Assembly: GCA_013141385.1 (NCBI GenBank)
Contig: JABFRB010000019.1
Coordinates: 62,001 to 126,000 of the forward strand
DNA from: Bacteroidales bacterium
GTDB lineage: Bacteria; Bacteroidota; Bacteroidia; Bacteroidales; Tenuifilaceae
Reading direction: 5' to 3'
DNA length: 64,000 nucleotides
Part shown: in pieces, positions 47,689-56,335 of the stretch
Layout: every line of letters starts with the position of its first letter
Numbering within the stretch: the first letter of the stretch is position 1
Translations under genes and position numbers: made by a program
The notes under the pieces: generated by a model
Databases searched by the model: none
Told to the model about the DNA's origin: nothing
The model's input: only the letters and a program-made list of their open reading frames with translations

Positions 47689-49665
47689 ATGTGTGGGATT
47701 GTTGGCATACTAAATTATAAGCAGGAAAACTTTGTTTCGGTTAAATTGCTTGAATGTATGCTTGATGTTATAAATCACAGAGGTCCTGATGAGAGGGGTA
47801 TTTATCTAAACAAAAATTTAGGATTAGGGAATGTTCGGTTAAGTATTCTCGATTTAGAAACGGGGCAACAACCGCAGAGCGATTCTTCACAAAACTATTG
47901 GATTGTATTTAATGGTGAAATATTTAATTATTATGAAATTAAGAATGAATTACAAAATCATGGTTATTCATTTATAACACAAAGTGATACAGAGGTTATT
48001 GTAGCGGCCTATTCTATTTGGGGGTTAAATTTCCTTTCCAAATTGAATGGGCAATTTTCTTTTGCAATATGGGATAAAAAAAAACAGGAATTATTATTGG
48101 CAAGGGATAGAGTTGGTATTTGTCCGCTTTTCTATACTGAAAATAATGGATCATTTATCTTTGGCTCAGAAATCAAAGCAATACTTCAACACCCGGAAAT
48201 TGTTCCAAAGCTCTCAATAACTTCTCTGTGTCAGATATTTACTTGCTGGTCAACGTTAAATTCTGCTACACTCTTAAATGATATTAAGGAGGTTCCTCCG
48301 GGTCACTATCTTAAAATAGGCAATGGAGAAGTTCAATTAGAATCTTACTGGAAACTTGATTTTTCAGAGGATTTTGGATCTAAAAAAATCAATATTCGCG
48401 ATGCTGGTGAAAAACTCAAGCAGATACTTACCGATTCAGTAAGGATAAGATTAAATGCCGATGTTCCAGTCGCCGCTTATTTAAGTGGAGGGATTGATTC
48501 AACGGCTATTACAGCCTTGATAAATAAAATTGCTCCAGGTATACTAAATACTTTTTCTGTTGGATTTTCGGATCAAGAATTTGATGAAACAGTTTATCAA
48601 CAAGAGGTTAGTACGTTTTTTCACACTAATCACAAAAGTCTAAAATGCACTAATGAAGAAATTGCAGATGTTTTTCCACAAGTAGTTTGGCATTCCGAAA
48701 ATCCAATGTTACGCTCGGCTCCAGCGCCAATGTATAATCTTTCAAAGTTTGTAAGACAAAATAATATTAAAGTTGTTCTGACAGGAGAAGGTGCCGATGA
48801 GATGCTTGCAGGTTATGACATTTTCAAGGAAATGGCAATTCGGCGTTTTTGGGCATGTGAACCTAATTCAAAGTATAGATCATTATTATTGAAAAAACTC
48901 TATCCATACATTCCACAAATTAAAGATGCTAATATACATACATTAAAATTTTTTTATGGATTCAAATTAGAAGATGTCAAATTACCTTATTATTCGCATA
49001 TCATGAGGTGGAATAATGGAAAGCACCTTCTAAAATATCTACACCCCTTACACAATAATATTGTATCAAATTTTGACCCTTTTACTTGCTGGATAAAACA
49101 TAAACCTCATAATTTTGATAATTGGAACAATCTGGGGAAAGCACAATACATTGAATCTACCACATTTATGTCGGGCTATCTTCTGTCTACACAAAGTGAT
49201 AGAATGACTATGGCAAATTCGGTGGAGGGGCGTTACCCTTTTTTGGATCATCGATTAATTGAATTTGCATGTCAATTACCTGAAAACTTCAAGATGTCAG
49301 GATTAAATGAGAAATATATCCTAAAAAAAATCATGGTAAATGAAATTCCTCATTCAGTACTTAATCGAAAAAAGCAAGCATACAGAGCACCTATAAGAAA
49401 TAGTTTTTTTGGAAAAAAAAATATAGATTATATAGAATCACTTACTAATGCTCAAACCATCTCAAATCATGGAGTTTTTAATCCATTATTAACAACAAAA
49501 CTTTTTGAGAAAGCAAGAAGTAATGAAAATATGACAGAAATAGACAATATGGCTATTTGTGCTATTATTTCCACACAATTATTTTTACAAATGTTCGTAA
49601 CAAAACAATTTCCGCTTTCAGATACGAAAGTAAGAAGCAGTTTACGTCTTATCGAAGAAGTCTAA
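47689..49665 (+). CDS. Asparagine synthetase B-like amidotransferase
   Basis: This 658-residue protein has the glutaminase class II domain with nucleophile Cys2 (MCGIVGILNYK), the RGPDERG motif near residue 32 and FNGEIFNY. An ATP-pyrophosphatase domain carries YLSGGIDSTAI near 265. In biosynthetic clusters such enzymes often amidate carboxyls or form amide and lactam bonds rather than make asparagine. It is followed by a NAD-synthase-like gene and an acyl ligase, a trio known from polysaccharide and lipid modification loci. Both catalytic parts appear complete. Confidence 0.87.
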   Translation: MCGIVGILNYKQENFVSVKLLECMLDVINHRGPDERGIYLNKNLGLGNVRLSILDLETGQQPQSDSSQNYWIVFNGEIFNYYEIKNELQNHGYSFITQSDTEVIVAAYSIWGLNFLSKLNGQFSFAIWDKKKQELLLARDRVGICPLFYTENNGSFIFGSEIKAILQHPEIVPKLSITSLCQIFTCWSTLNSATLLNDIKEVPPGHYLKIGNGEVQLESYWKLDFSEDFGSKKINIRDAGEKLKQILTDSVRIRLNADVPVAAYLSGGIDSTAITALINKIAPGILNTFSVGFSDQEFDETVYQQEVSTFFHTNHKSLKCTNEEIADVFPQVVWHSENPMLRSAPAPMYNLSKFVRQNNIKVVLTGEGADEMLAGYDIFKEMAIRRFWACEPNSKYRSLLLKKLYPYIPQIKDANIHTLKFFYGFKLEDVKLPYYSHIMRWNNGKHLLKYLHPLHNNIVSNFDPFTCWIKHKPHNFDNWNNLGKAQYIESTTFMSGYLLSTQSDRMTMANSVEGRYPFLDHRLIEFACQLPENFKMSGLNEKYILKKIMVNEIPHSVLNRKKQAYRAPIRNSFFGKKNIDYIESLTNAQTISNHGVFNPLLTTKLFEKARSNENMTEIDNMAICAIISTQLFLQMFVTKQFPLSDTKVRSSLRLIEEV

Positions 49666-49686
49666 CCCAAGGTTTTATATAAAACT

Positions 49687-50655
49687 ATGAATACTTTTAA
49701 CAAGGAAATTCTCAGATTTAACGATCCAGAAAAAGCAGCAAATAATATTGTACAAAAAATACAGCATACTGTTCTTGAAACCTTAAAACGAAACGGTGGC
49801 GTTATTGGTATAAGTGGAGGAATAGACTCTTCTGTAACCCTTGCTTTGGCAGTAAAAGCACTAGGATCAAAAAATATTTTAGGATTAATCCTTCCCGAAA
49901 AAGATTCTAATCCAGAAAGTAAACAATTAGCCTTAAAATTATCTGATGCATTTGGAGTACAGACAATTGAAGAAGATATCACTCAAGCACTGGAGGGTTT
50001 TGGCTGTTATCGCAGAAGAGATGAAGCTGTTAGAAGCATATTCCCGGAATATGATCCATGTTACTATAAAATGAAAATTGGTATTAATCAAACAGGATTA
50101 AATCAGAACTTACCGCCAGTTTTTTCATTAACAATAATCGATCCTGCAGGTCAAAATAAAAGTAAAATTTTACCCGCCAAAGAATATCTGCAAATTGTTG
50201 CTGCATCAAACTTTAAACAACGTTGCAGAATGGCAATGCTTTATTATTATGCAGAACAAAAATACTATGCAGTTATAGGCACTCCCAACAAACATGAAGT
50301 GAACCAAGGTTTTTTTGTAAAATATGGAGATGGAGGTGCAGATGTTATGCCGATAGGTCATCTTTATAAAAATCAGGTTTATCAAATAGCTGAATTCTTA
50401 GGAATACCCAAAGAAATTATTGAACGGACTCCTACAACTGATACTTATACTGCGGAACAAACTCAAGAAGAGTTTTTCTATCAATTACCTTTTGATGAAA
50501 TGGATTTAATTTGGTATGGATATGAGAATAAAATTGAGCCTGAAATTGTAGGGAAAACTCTTAATAAATCTGAGCGAGAAATTAAGATCATATACTCTAA
50601 TTTTGAGAGAAAGCAAAAAACGACAGAATACCTAAGAACTCCACCCATTATATAG
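49687..50655 (+). CDS. NAD synthase-like ATP-dependent amidase
   Basis: This 322-residue protein is of the NadE type (ammonia-dependent form, no nitrilase domain). It has the PP-loop GVIGISGGIDSSVTLALA near residue 39, GTPNKHEVNQGFF near 199, GDGGADVMPIGHLYK and ERTPTTDTYT. A housekeeping copy would normally be elsewhere, and an extra NadE beside an AsnB and an acyl ligase is a repeated theme in modification clusters. An amidation of a cluster intermediate is therefore more likely than NAD synthesis; this is inferred from context. It follows asnB by 21 bp. Confidence 0.83.
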   Translation: MNTFNKEILRFNDPEKAANNIVQKIQHTVLETLKRNGGVIGISGGIDSSVTLALAVKALGSKNILGLILPEKDSNPESKQLALKLSDAFGVQTIEEDITQALEGFGCYRRRDEAVRSIFPEYDPCYYKMKIGINQTGLNQNLPPVFSLTIIDPAGQNKSKILPAKEYLQIVAASNFKQRCRMAMLYYYAEQKYYAVIGTPNKHEVNQGFFVKYGDGGADVMPIGHLYKNQVYQIAEFLGIPKEIIERTPTTDTYTAEQTQEEFFYQLPFDEMDLIWYGYENKIEPEIVGKTLNKSEREIKIIYSNFERKQKTTEYLRTPPII

Positions 50656-50681
50656 TATTATAATTACATAATAATTCAGCG

Positions 50682-52133
50682 ATGAATTTTTTCGATTATT
50701 TATTTGAACAAACTAAAGAGTTAGAAAAAAATTTGTTACTCCGAAAATCGGAGCAGGCTTCGTATCATGAAATCCACGTAACTAGTTTGTTTTTAGCTCA
50801 ACATATCCAAGAGACAATTGGTAGCAGAAATAATATTTTAATAATTTCTGCTAATTCCCTATTTTTTATTACTGCTTATCTTGCGATTATAAAATCAAAT
50901 AATATTTGCATCCCTCTTAATCCTGAGATTGAGGAGGGGACTCTAAAATATATTTTAAAAGAATGTAATCCTAAACTTATATTTACTCCTTATGCCCATA
51001 ACCAAACATTGATTGACGCTAAATGGAAAATAGTTGATGAAAAGGCGTTGAAAGAAATAGTTAATCAAAAAGCGGAGATCAAATTATTAGAATCTGATTT
51101 TGATTCAAACAACATTGCAGAGATTATTTTCACATCTGGCACAACGGGAACGCCAAAAGGTGTAATGCTAACACACAAGAATTTAATAGCTAATACAAAT
51201 TCAATTATTTCATATCTGGAGTTAAGTGAAAAGGATACAATGCTGGTTGTTTTGCCTTTCAATTATTGTTATGGACTTTCGTTATTGCATACTCACATAA
51301 GAGTTGGCGGTTCTCTTGTATTAAACAACTCATTTATGTTTCTCGGGACCGTCATTAATAATCTCAAAGAATACAAATGCACAGGATTTGCAGGCGTACC
51401 CACTCATTTTCAGATACTCTTACGAAAAACAAAGGATTTCAAGAATACAGATTTCCCGAACCTTAAATATGTGACCCAGGCTGGTGGAAAATTACATGAT
51501 GCATTTATTCTGGAGTTTATTGAGACTTTCCCAAAAATAAAATTTTATGTGATGTATGGTCAGACTGAGGCTACTGCACGATTATCTTTTCTACCTCCGC
51601 ATTTAATTCGAAAAAAGATAGGTTCAATAGGCAAAGGAATTCCTGGGGTTGACCTTAATGTAATTGACTCTTTTGATAATCAAGTAAAAACGGGCGAAGT
51701 AGGTGAATTAGTTGCAAGAGGCGAAAATATTATGTTGGGTTATTATAATGATGAAAAGACAACTAAAGAAACCATTCGTAACAACTGGTTGCGAACTGGA
51801 GATTTAGGTGTAATTGATGATGAAGGGTTTATTTATATTACAGGAAGAAGAAAAGAGATATTAAAGATTCGGGGAAACAGGATAAGTCCTAAAGAAATAG
51901 AAGGGGTTATTTTGCAAATAGAAAATGTTATTGACTGCATAATTTCGGAAACAATGGATGATACCGTTGGCGAAACTATTAAAGCTGAAATTATTGTTAA
52001 TAATGATAGTGGAATAACTTCAGACTTTATTCAAGAGTACTGCTCCAAGGAATTAGAATCCTTTAAAATTCCAAGAGTTATTGAAATTAAAAAAACATTT
52101 AAGTTAAATGCTTCTGGTAAAAAATATAATTAA
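50682..52133 (+). CDS. Acyl-AMP ligase / acyl-CoA synthetase family
   Basis: This 483-residue ANL-superfamily enzyme has motif A3 FTSGTTGTPKGVMLTHKN near residue 150, A5 YVMYGQTEATARL near 287 and A7 LRTGDLGVIDDEGFIYITGRRKEILKIRGNRISPKEIE. The catalytic Lys lies near the C-terminus (LNASGKKYN). It activates a carboxylic acid as the adenylate and would pass it to the carrier protein encoded at 47433. The specificity pocket cannot be read. Its C-terminus ends at the Lys, so the last lobe is slightly short but complete. Confidence 0.86.
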   Translation: MNFFDYLFEQTKELEKNLLLRKSEQASYHEIHVTSLFLAQHIQETIGSRNNILIISANSLFFITAYLAIIKSNNICIPLNPEIEEGTLKYILKECNPKLIFTPYAHNQTLIDAKWKIVDEKALKEIVNQKAEIKLLESDFDSNNIAEIIFTSGTTGTPKGVMLTHKNLIANTNSIISYLELSEKDTMLVVLPFNYCYGLSLLHTHIRVGGSLVLNNSFMFLGTVINNLKEYKCTGFAGVPTHFQILLRKTKDFKNTDFPNLKYVTQAGGKLHDAFILEFIETFPKIKFYVMYGQTEATARLSFLPPHLIRKKIGSIGKGIPGVDLNVIDSFDNQVKTGEVGELVARGENIMLGYYNDEKTTKETIRNNWLRTGDLGVIDDEGFIYITGRRKEILKIRGNRISPKEIEGVILQIENVIDCIISETMDDTVGETIKAEIIVNNDSGITSDFIQEYCSKELESFKIPRVIEIKKTFKLNASGKKYN

Positions 52134-52138
52134 AGTTT

Positions 52139-53572
52139 ATGGATTTTTATAGTATCGAGTTTTTTTTGTTTTTTATTGTTACACTCTGCTTATATTACTT
52201 TTTACATTCGAAAACTCGAAATATTTTGCTTTTTGTAGCAAGTTCGTTTTTTATTTTATTTGTTTCTGCTTGGTTTCTAACCTATGTTCTAGCTTATATT
52301 CTAATTAATTATTTAATTATATGTTTATTAGATGGATATGAACCTAATCCAAAATTAAGGAAAATTATCTGCAACACTGGAATTATTCTTAATATTTTAC
52401 CTTTGGTTTTCTTTAAATATCTCAGTTTTATTATTACTGGATTATTATCTTTTTTCAATTTTTTTGGCTTCTCTAACAACTTCCATACAAATAACATTTT
52501 AATTCCTATAGGTATTTCTTATTATACATTTCAAGGAATTGGCTATATTCTTCAAGTGTATAGAGAACATGAAAAAGCAGAACGAAACATTTTCATATTT
52601 TCAAATTATTTTCTTTTTTTCCCAAAATTCCTTTCAGGACCAATTGAATTATCCAAAACATTTATTCCCCAACTAAAATCTGTCCAAAATTTTAAATGGG
52701 AGAATATACAAGAAGGTGTTCAATTAATATTATGGGGAGCTTTTAAGAAATTAGTAATTGCCGATCGATTATATGTAATAATCAACAGCGCTTACCCAAA
52801 TATTGGTCAATATAGTGGTAATACCCTATTTGTAACGTTCTTATTGCAACCTCTTCTTTTATATTGTAACTTCTCTGGATATACTGATATTGCTTTAGGG
52901 GTTGGCAGAACATTTGGATTTAAACTTACCGATAATTTTAATCGTCCTTTTTTCTCACCTAGTGTAACACAATTCTGGCGCCGATGGCATATATCACTTT
53001 CTAATTGGTGTAATGAATTTATATTTAAGCGATTATCATTCAAGATGCGAAAATGGGGCAGTTGGTCGGGCTTTTTTGCAGTTTTTATTACCTTTCTTGT
53101 AATTGGCATCTGGCATGGAGCAAGTTGGAAATTTGTTGTTCTCGGTTTGTTGCAAGGAATAGCTATAAATTATGAATTTTTTACAAAAAAATATCGGCTT
53201 CAAATTGCAAGTAAGTTTCCCTCGTATTTAGTTACTTCTTTTAGCTGTCTGGCTACTTACCTATTCTTTTGTTTATCATTGACATTTTTCTATGCAAATT
53301 CATTATCGGACGCTTTATACTTTATATCGAAACTATTCATAAATGTTAATTTTTCAACACTAACCCTTCCATTTATAACAGATATTGATAAGGTAATCAT
53401 ATTAATATCATTATTAATTGTTTTTGTTGTTGATTTTATACAAGAACAGGGGATAAAGGAAATAAAAGCATGGTGGGCATTTCCTGCAATTATAATTTTC
53501 TTGTTTTTTGTTTTATTGATTAATTTCGTAACGAGCGTAACGTCAACACCATTCATTTATACCTTGTTTTAG
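52139..53572 (+). CDS. MBOAT family membrane O-acyltransferase
   Basis: This 477-residue protein has about eleven hydrophobic segments and the MBOAT landmarks PIGISYYTFQGIGYILQVYR near residue 120, GPIELSKTFIPQL near 164 and the invariant His in FLVIGIWHGASWKFVVLG near 325. It is of the DltB/AlgI type that takes an acyl group across the membrane. The acyl donor could come from the ligase/carrier pair just upstream (5 bp gap). The next gene encodes an SGNH-type protein, as in alginate acetylation systems. Confidence 0.87.
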   Translation: MDFYSIEFFLFFIVTLCLYYFLHSKTRNILLFVASSFFILFVSAWFLTYVLAYILINYLIICLLDGYEPNPKLRKIICNTGIILNILPLVFFKYLSFIITGLLSFFNFFGFSNNFHTNNILIPIGISYYTFQGIGYILQVYREHEKAERNIFIFSNYFLFFPKFLSGPIELSKTFIPQLKSVQNFKWENIQEGVQLILWGAFKKLVIADRLYVIINSAYPNIGQYSGNTLFVTFLLQPLLLYCNFSGYTDIALGVGRTFGFKLTDNFNRPFFSPSVTQFWRRWHISLSNWCNEFIFKRLSFKMRKWGSWSGFFAVFITFLVIGIWHGASWKFVVLGLLQGIAINYEFFTKKYRLQIASKFPSYLVTSFSCLATYLFFCLSLTFFYANSLSDALYFISKLFINVNFSTLTLPFITDIDKVIILISLLIVFVVDFIQEQGIKEIKAWWAFPAIIIFLFFVLLINFVTSVTSTPFIYTLF

Positions 53573-53782
53573 ATAGGTTTTCCGAAGAATTAATTTTTTG
53601 AGTTCTTTAAAAGTCCTAAATTTAAAACCAATAATTGTTAGGTGGCTGTATTACAATAACTAATTCATGTAGAGTTAAGCAACATTTCAGTTTTATTGAG
53701 TTTTAACCTCAATTATTAATTTAAAAGTACTAGTTCGATACTTGAAAATAAGAACATGAATAAATCTAAATAATTACAAACT

Positions 53783-54937
53783 ATGAGTAACGGTTTTTAT
53801 AACAAAAACAAAACAAAAGTTAGAAAAATAATTATAGTGGTATTCATTATTATTATTGATCATATTTGTTCCATCTTTTTTATTCCTGAAAGTAGTTTTT
53901 ACAACGACTTTAGAGTTCAACACTCATATTACCATCATTCATTATTACCTAATCAAAGTTGTAGAACTAATATTAATGTTCAAAATCAACTTAATGCTGG
54001 TATTCTGAATTTACCCTTTATTGCAGGTGAAGATTATGTTGTAAAAACAAACTCTCTAGGTTTTATCGATCACTCCGAACGAAATATTCCGCTTTCCACA
54101 CAAAAAGACCGAATGTTATTCATCGGAGGATCTTATGTAGAGGGTTATGGTTGTACTTTCGATTCGTCTTTTGTAGGTCTTCTTTATAATAAATACGATC
54201 AAAACCAATATGAGATATTAAACGCAGGAGTAATAGCATATTCTCCTAAGCTTATTTATTTAAAAACAAAGTTTTTAATTGAAGTAACTAAATTAAAATT
54301 TAATAAATTAATTGTTTTTGCAAATACAGTTGAAATCTCAGATGAAATTATATACGAAAGTTTTGTCCCTAAAATCAGTAAAAATGATGCTGATTATAAT
54401 TCACGCAAGAATAAGGCAATAAAGTACCTCCGAAAAAATTCTTTCTTATACTTCGCTCTTTCAGAAATTTATCGAGGAAGAAATTTTTTAAAAGATCCTA
54501 CCAAACCATCCTCAACCTTGCCTCTTTGTGAAGATGTATGGCCTACTAAACAAGATTATATCAACCAAAGATTATATTGGGAAGATAGTGTAAATTATGA
54601 AAAATGGGGGAAAAAAGGATTTACTTTAGCACAAACCAACATTAGTTCTTTATTTGAATTATGCCGCAATTACAATATTGAAATGATTGTTGTAACCCAT
54701 CCCTTACCCGAAGAGGTTCTTGAGCACCATATTGAATGTAAGTATGTTCAACTATGGGAAAATTATTGCAAGAAGTATAATGCCCAATTTATAAATCTGT
54801 ATCCGGTCTTTATGAACAATTCACTTTCTCCAGAAGAAGTTGTAAACACTTATTATATTAAAGGAGACGGTCATTGGACTCACAAAGGTCATAAACTTGT
54901 GGCCGATTATCTTTATAACAATTTGAATATAAACTAA
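53783..54937 (+). CDS. SGNH-hydrolase-like acyltransferase partner
   Basis: This 384-residue protein has an N-terminal membrane anchor (KIIIVVFIIIIDHICSIFFI). The SGNH block I reads FIGGSYVEGYG near residue 115 and block V reads GDGHWTHKGHKLV near the C-terminus (Asp and His of the DxxH pair). LNAGVIAYSP and FANTVEIS take the places of blocks II and III. It is predicted to face the periplasm and move or remove an acyl group, as AlgX/AlgJ do with an MBOAT. It begins 210 bp after the MBOAT gene; that gap holds no other gene. Confidence 0.75.
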   Translation: MSNGFYNKNKTKVRKIIIVVFIIIIDHICSIFFIPESSFYNDFRVQHSYYHHSLLPNQSCRTNINVQNQLNAGILNLPFIAGEDYVVKTNSLGFIDHSERNIPLSTQKDRMLFIGGSYVEGYGCTFDSSFVGLLYNKYDQNQYEILNAGVIAYSPKLIYLKTKFLIEVTKLKFNKLIVFANTVEISDEIIYESFVPKISKNDADYNSRKNKAIKYLRKNSFLYFALSEIYRGRNFLKDPTKPSSTLPLCEDVWPTKQDYINQRLYWEDSVNYEKWGKKGFTLAQTNISSLFELCRNYNIEMIVVTHPLPEEVLEHHIECKYVQLWENYCKKYNAQFINLYPVFMNNSLSPEEVVNTYYIKGDGHWTHKGHKLVADYLYNNLNIN

Positions 54938-54949
54938 ATAATTTATTTT

Positions 54950-56131
54950 ATGAAAAATACAGATGTACAAAAACGCTGGGGAATTTTACTTGCGGCATTC
55001 TTTGTAAATTTGTTTCTTGGAGGTATTTATGCCTGGAGCGAAATTAAAATATCCTTAATAAAGGAATTGAATTGGAGTGCCGGATCAACTAAATTACCTT
55101 TTACCATAGCTTTAGTTATGTTTGTGGTATTAACCATCATTGGTGGTCGTCTACAGGATAAATATGGCCCTCGATATGTGGGTGTAATTGGCGGAATTTT
55201 ATTTGGAATGGGCTTCATTCTTTCTGCATTTGCAGCAAATTACTTTATTATGTTATTAACTTTTGGAGTAATTTGTGGATCAGCAATGGGATTATGTTTC
55301 TCTACAACTATACCTAGTGTTATTAAATGGTTCCCTTTAAAGCAGAAGGGACTTGTTTTGGGTTTCGCTGTTTCTGGCCTGGGATTGGCTCCATTATACA
55401 TGGACTTGTTAACAAACTATTTGCTGAAACTTTACGGAATACAAAATACATTTATCATTCTTGGAGTACTATCATCTATTTTCTTAGTAATATTTGCGTT
55501 TTTATTGACAAAACCTTCACCTGAAAACCTGTTTTCCGAAGAAAAACAGGTCGATTATAATTGGAAAACAATGCTTGGATCGAAATTTTTTTATGCTTTT
55601 TGGTCATTGCTTTTGCTATTTTCAGTTGCAAGTCTTTTAATTATTGGTTCTTTAGGAAGTATTGCTGACGCTCAAGCATCATGGAAAGCAGGATTTACCT
55701 TGGTTATTATTCTTGCAATATCTAATTTTATTGGGCGGGTGTTGAGTGGTTATTTTTACAATAAATTCGGTTTTAGCAAGGTTATTCTGACCATAATTTT
55801 CATCCAAATTGCTAATATATTGTTTTATTGGAGTTATACAACAGTTCCTCTCCTTGCTTTAGGAATTGCAATTACTGGGTTTTCTTATGGAGCACTCTTC
55901 ACCCTGTTTCCATCATTAATGATCGATTCTTTTGGCTTAAAAAACTTTGGGCTAAATTTTGGGTTAGTCTATACGGCATGGGGAATAGCTAGTATTTTTG
56001 TTCCTATGTTTAGAAGTAATTTTATAGTTGCGACAGGAACCTTAAATATTCCTCATTTAATTGCAATCTTTCTTTTTGTAATTTGTATCAATATACTAAT
56101 GAAATTAAAATCATTACAACCACTAAAATAA
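54950..56131 (+). CDS. MFS transporter, oxalate/formate-type (OFA) family
   Basis: This 393-residue protein has twelve predicted helices. The start RWGILLAAFFVNLFLGGIYAWSEIKISL and the cytoplasmic motif GGRLQDKYGPRYVGVIGG are typical of the OFA branch of the major facilitator superfamily. It may export or import a small acid or the acyl precursor used by the upstream ligase, or serve product transport; the position does not decide. It follows the SGNH-like gene by 12 bp. Confidence 0.83.
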   Translation: MKNTDVQKRWGILLAAFFVNLFLGGIYAWSEIKISLIKELNWSAGSTKLPFTIALVMFVVLTIIGGRLQDKYGPRYVGVIGGILFGMGFILSAFAANYFIMLLTFGVICGSAMGLCFSTTIPSVIKWFPLKQKGLVLGFAVSGLGLAPLYMDLLTNYLLKLYGIQNTFIILGVLSSIFLVIFAFLLTKPSPENLFSEEKQVDYNWKTMLGSKFFYAFWSLLLLFSVASLLIIGSLGSIADAQASWKAGFTLVIILAISNFIGRVLSGYFYNKFGFSKVILTIIFIQIANILFYWSYTTVPLLALGIAITGFSYGALFTLFPSLMIDSFGLKNFGLNFGLVYTAWGIASIFVPMFRSNFIVATGTLNIPHLIAIFLFVICINILMKLKSLQPLK

Positions 56132-56335
56132 GCGAAGTGGAAAGAATAAATTATGTGTTTCCGCATGATAAAATCCTCAAAAGGTTCTTCGTTTTACTGA
56201 AAAAAATCAACTAGAAGTTTTGACAAGAATAATATGTAAAATAGAATAACAGTAATTCTGTTCGACTTACACGTAACAGGTCTTACCATTTAATGGCTTT
56301 CTTGTGTTTATAAACAGAGGAGGAAAGAGTTTGAT

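Noticed and set aside
49687-50655. Housekeeping nadE
   Set aside because: The position inside the acyl/amide module makes a dedicated role more likely, although NAD synthesis cannot be excluded.
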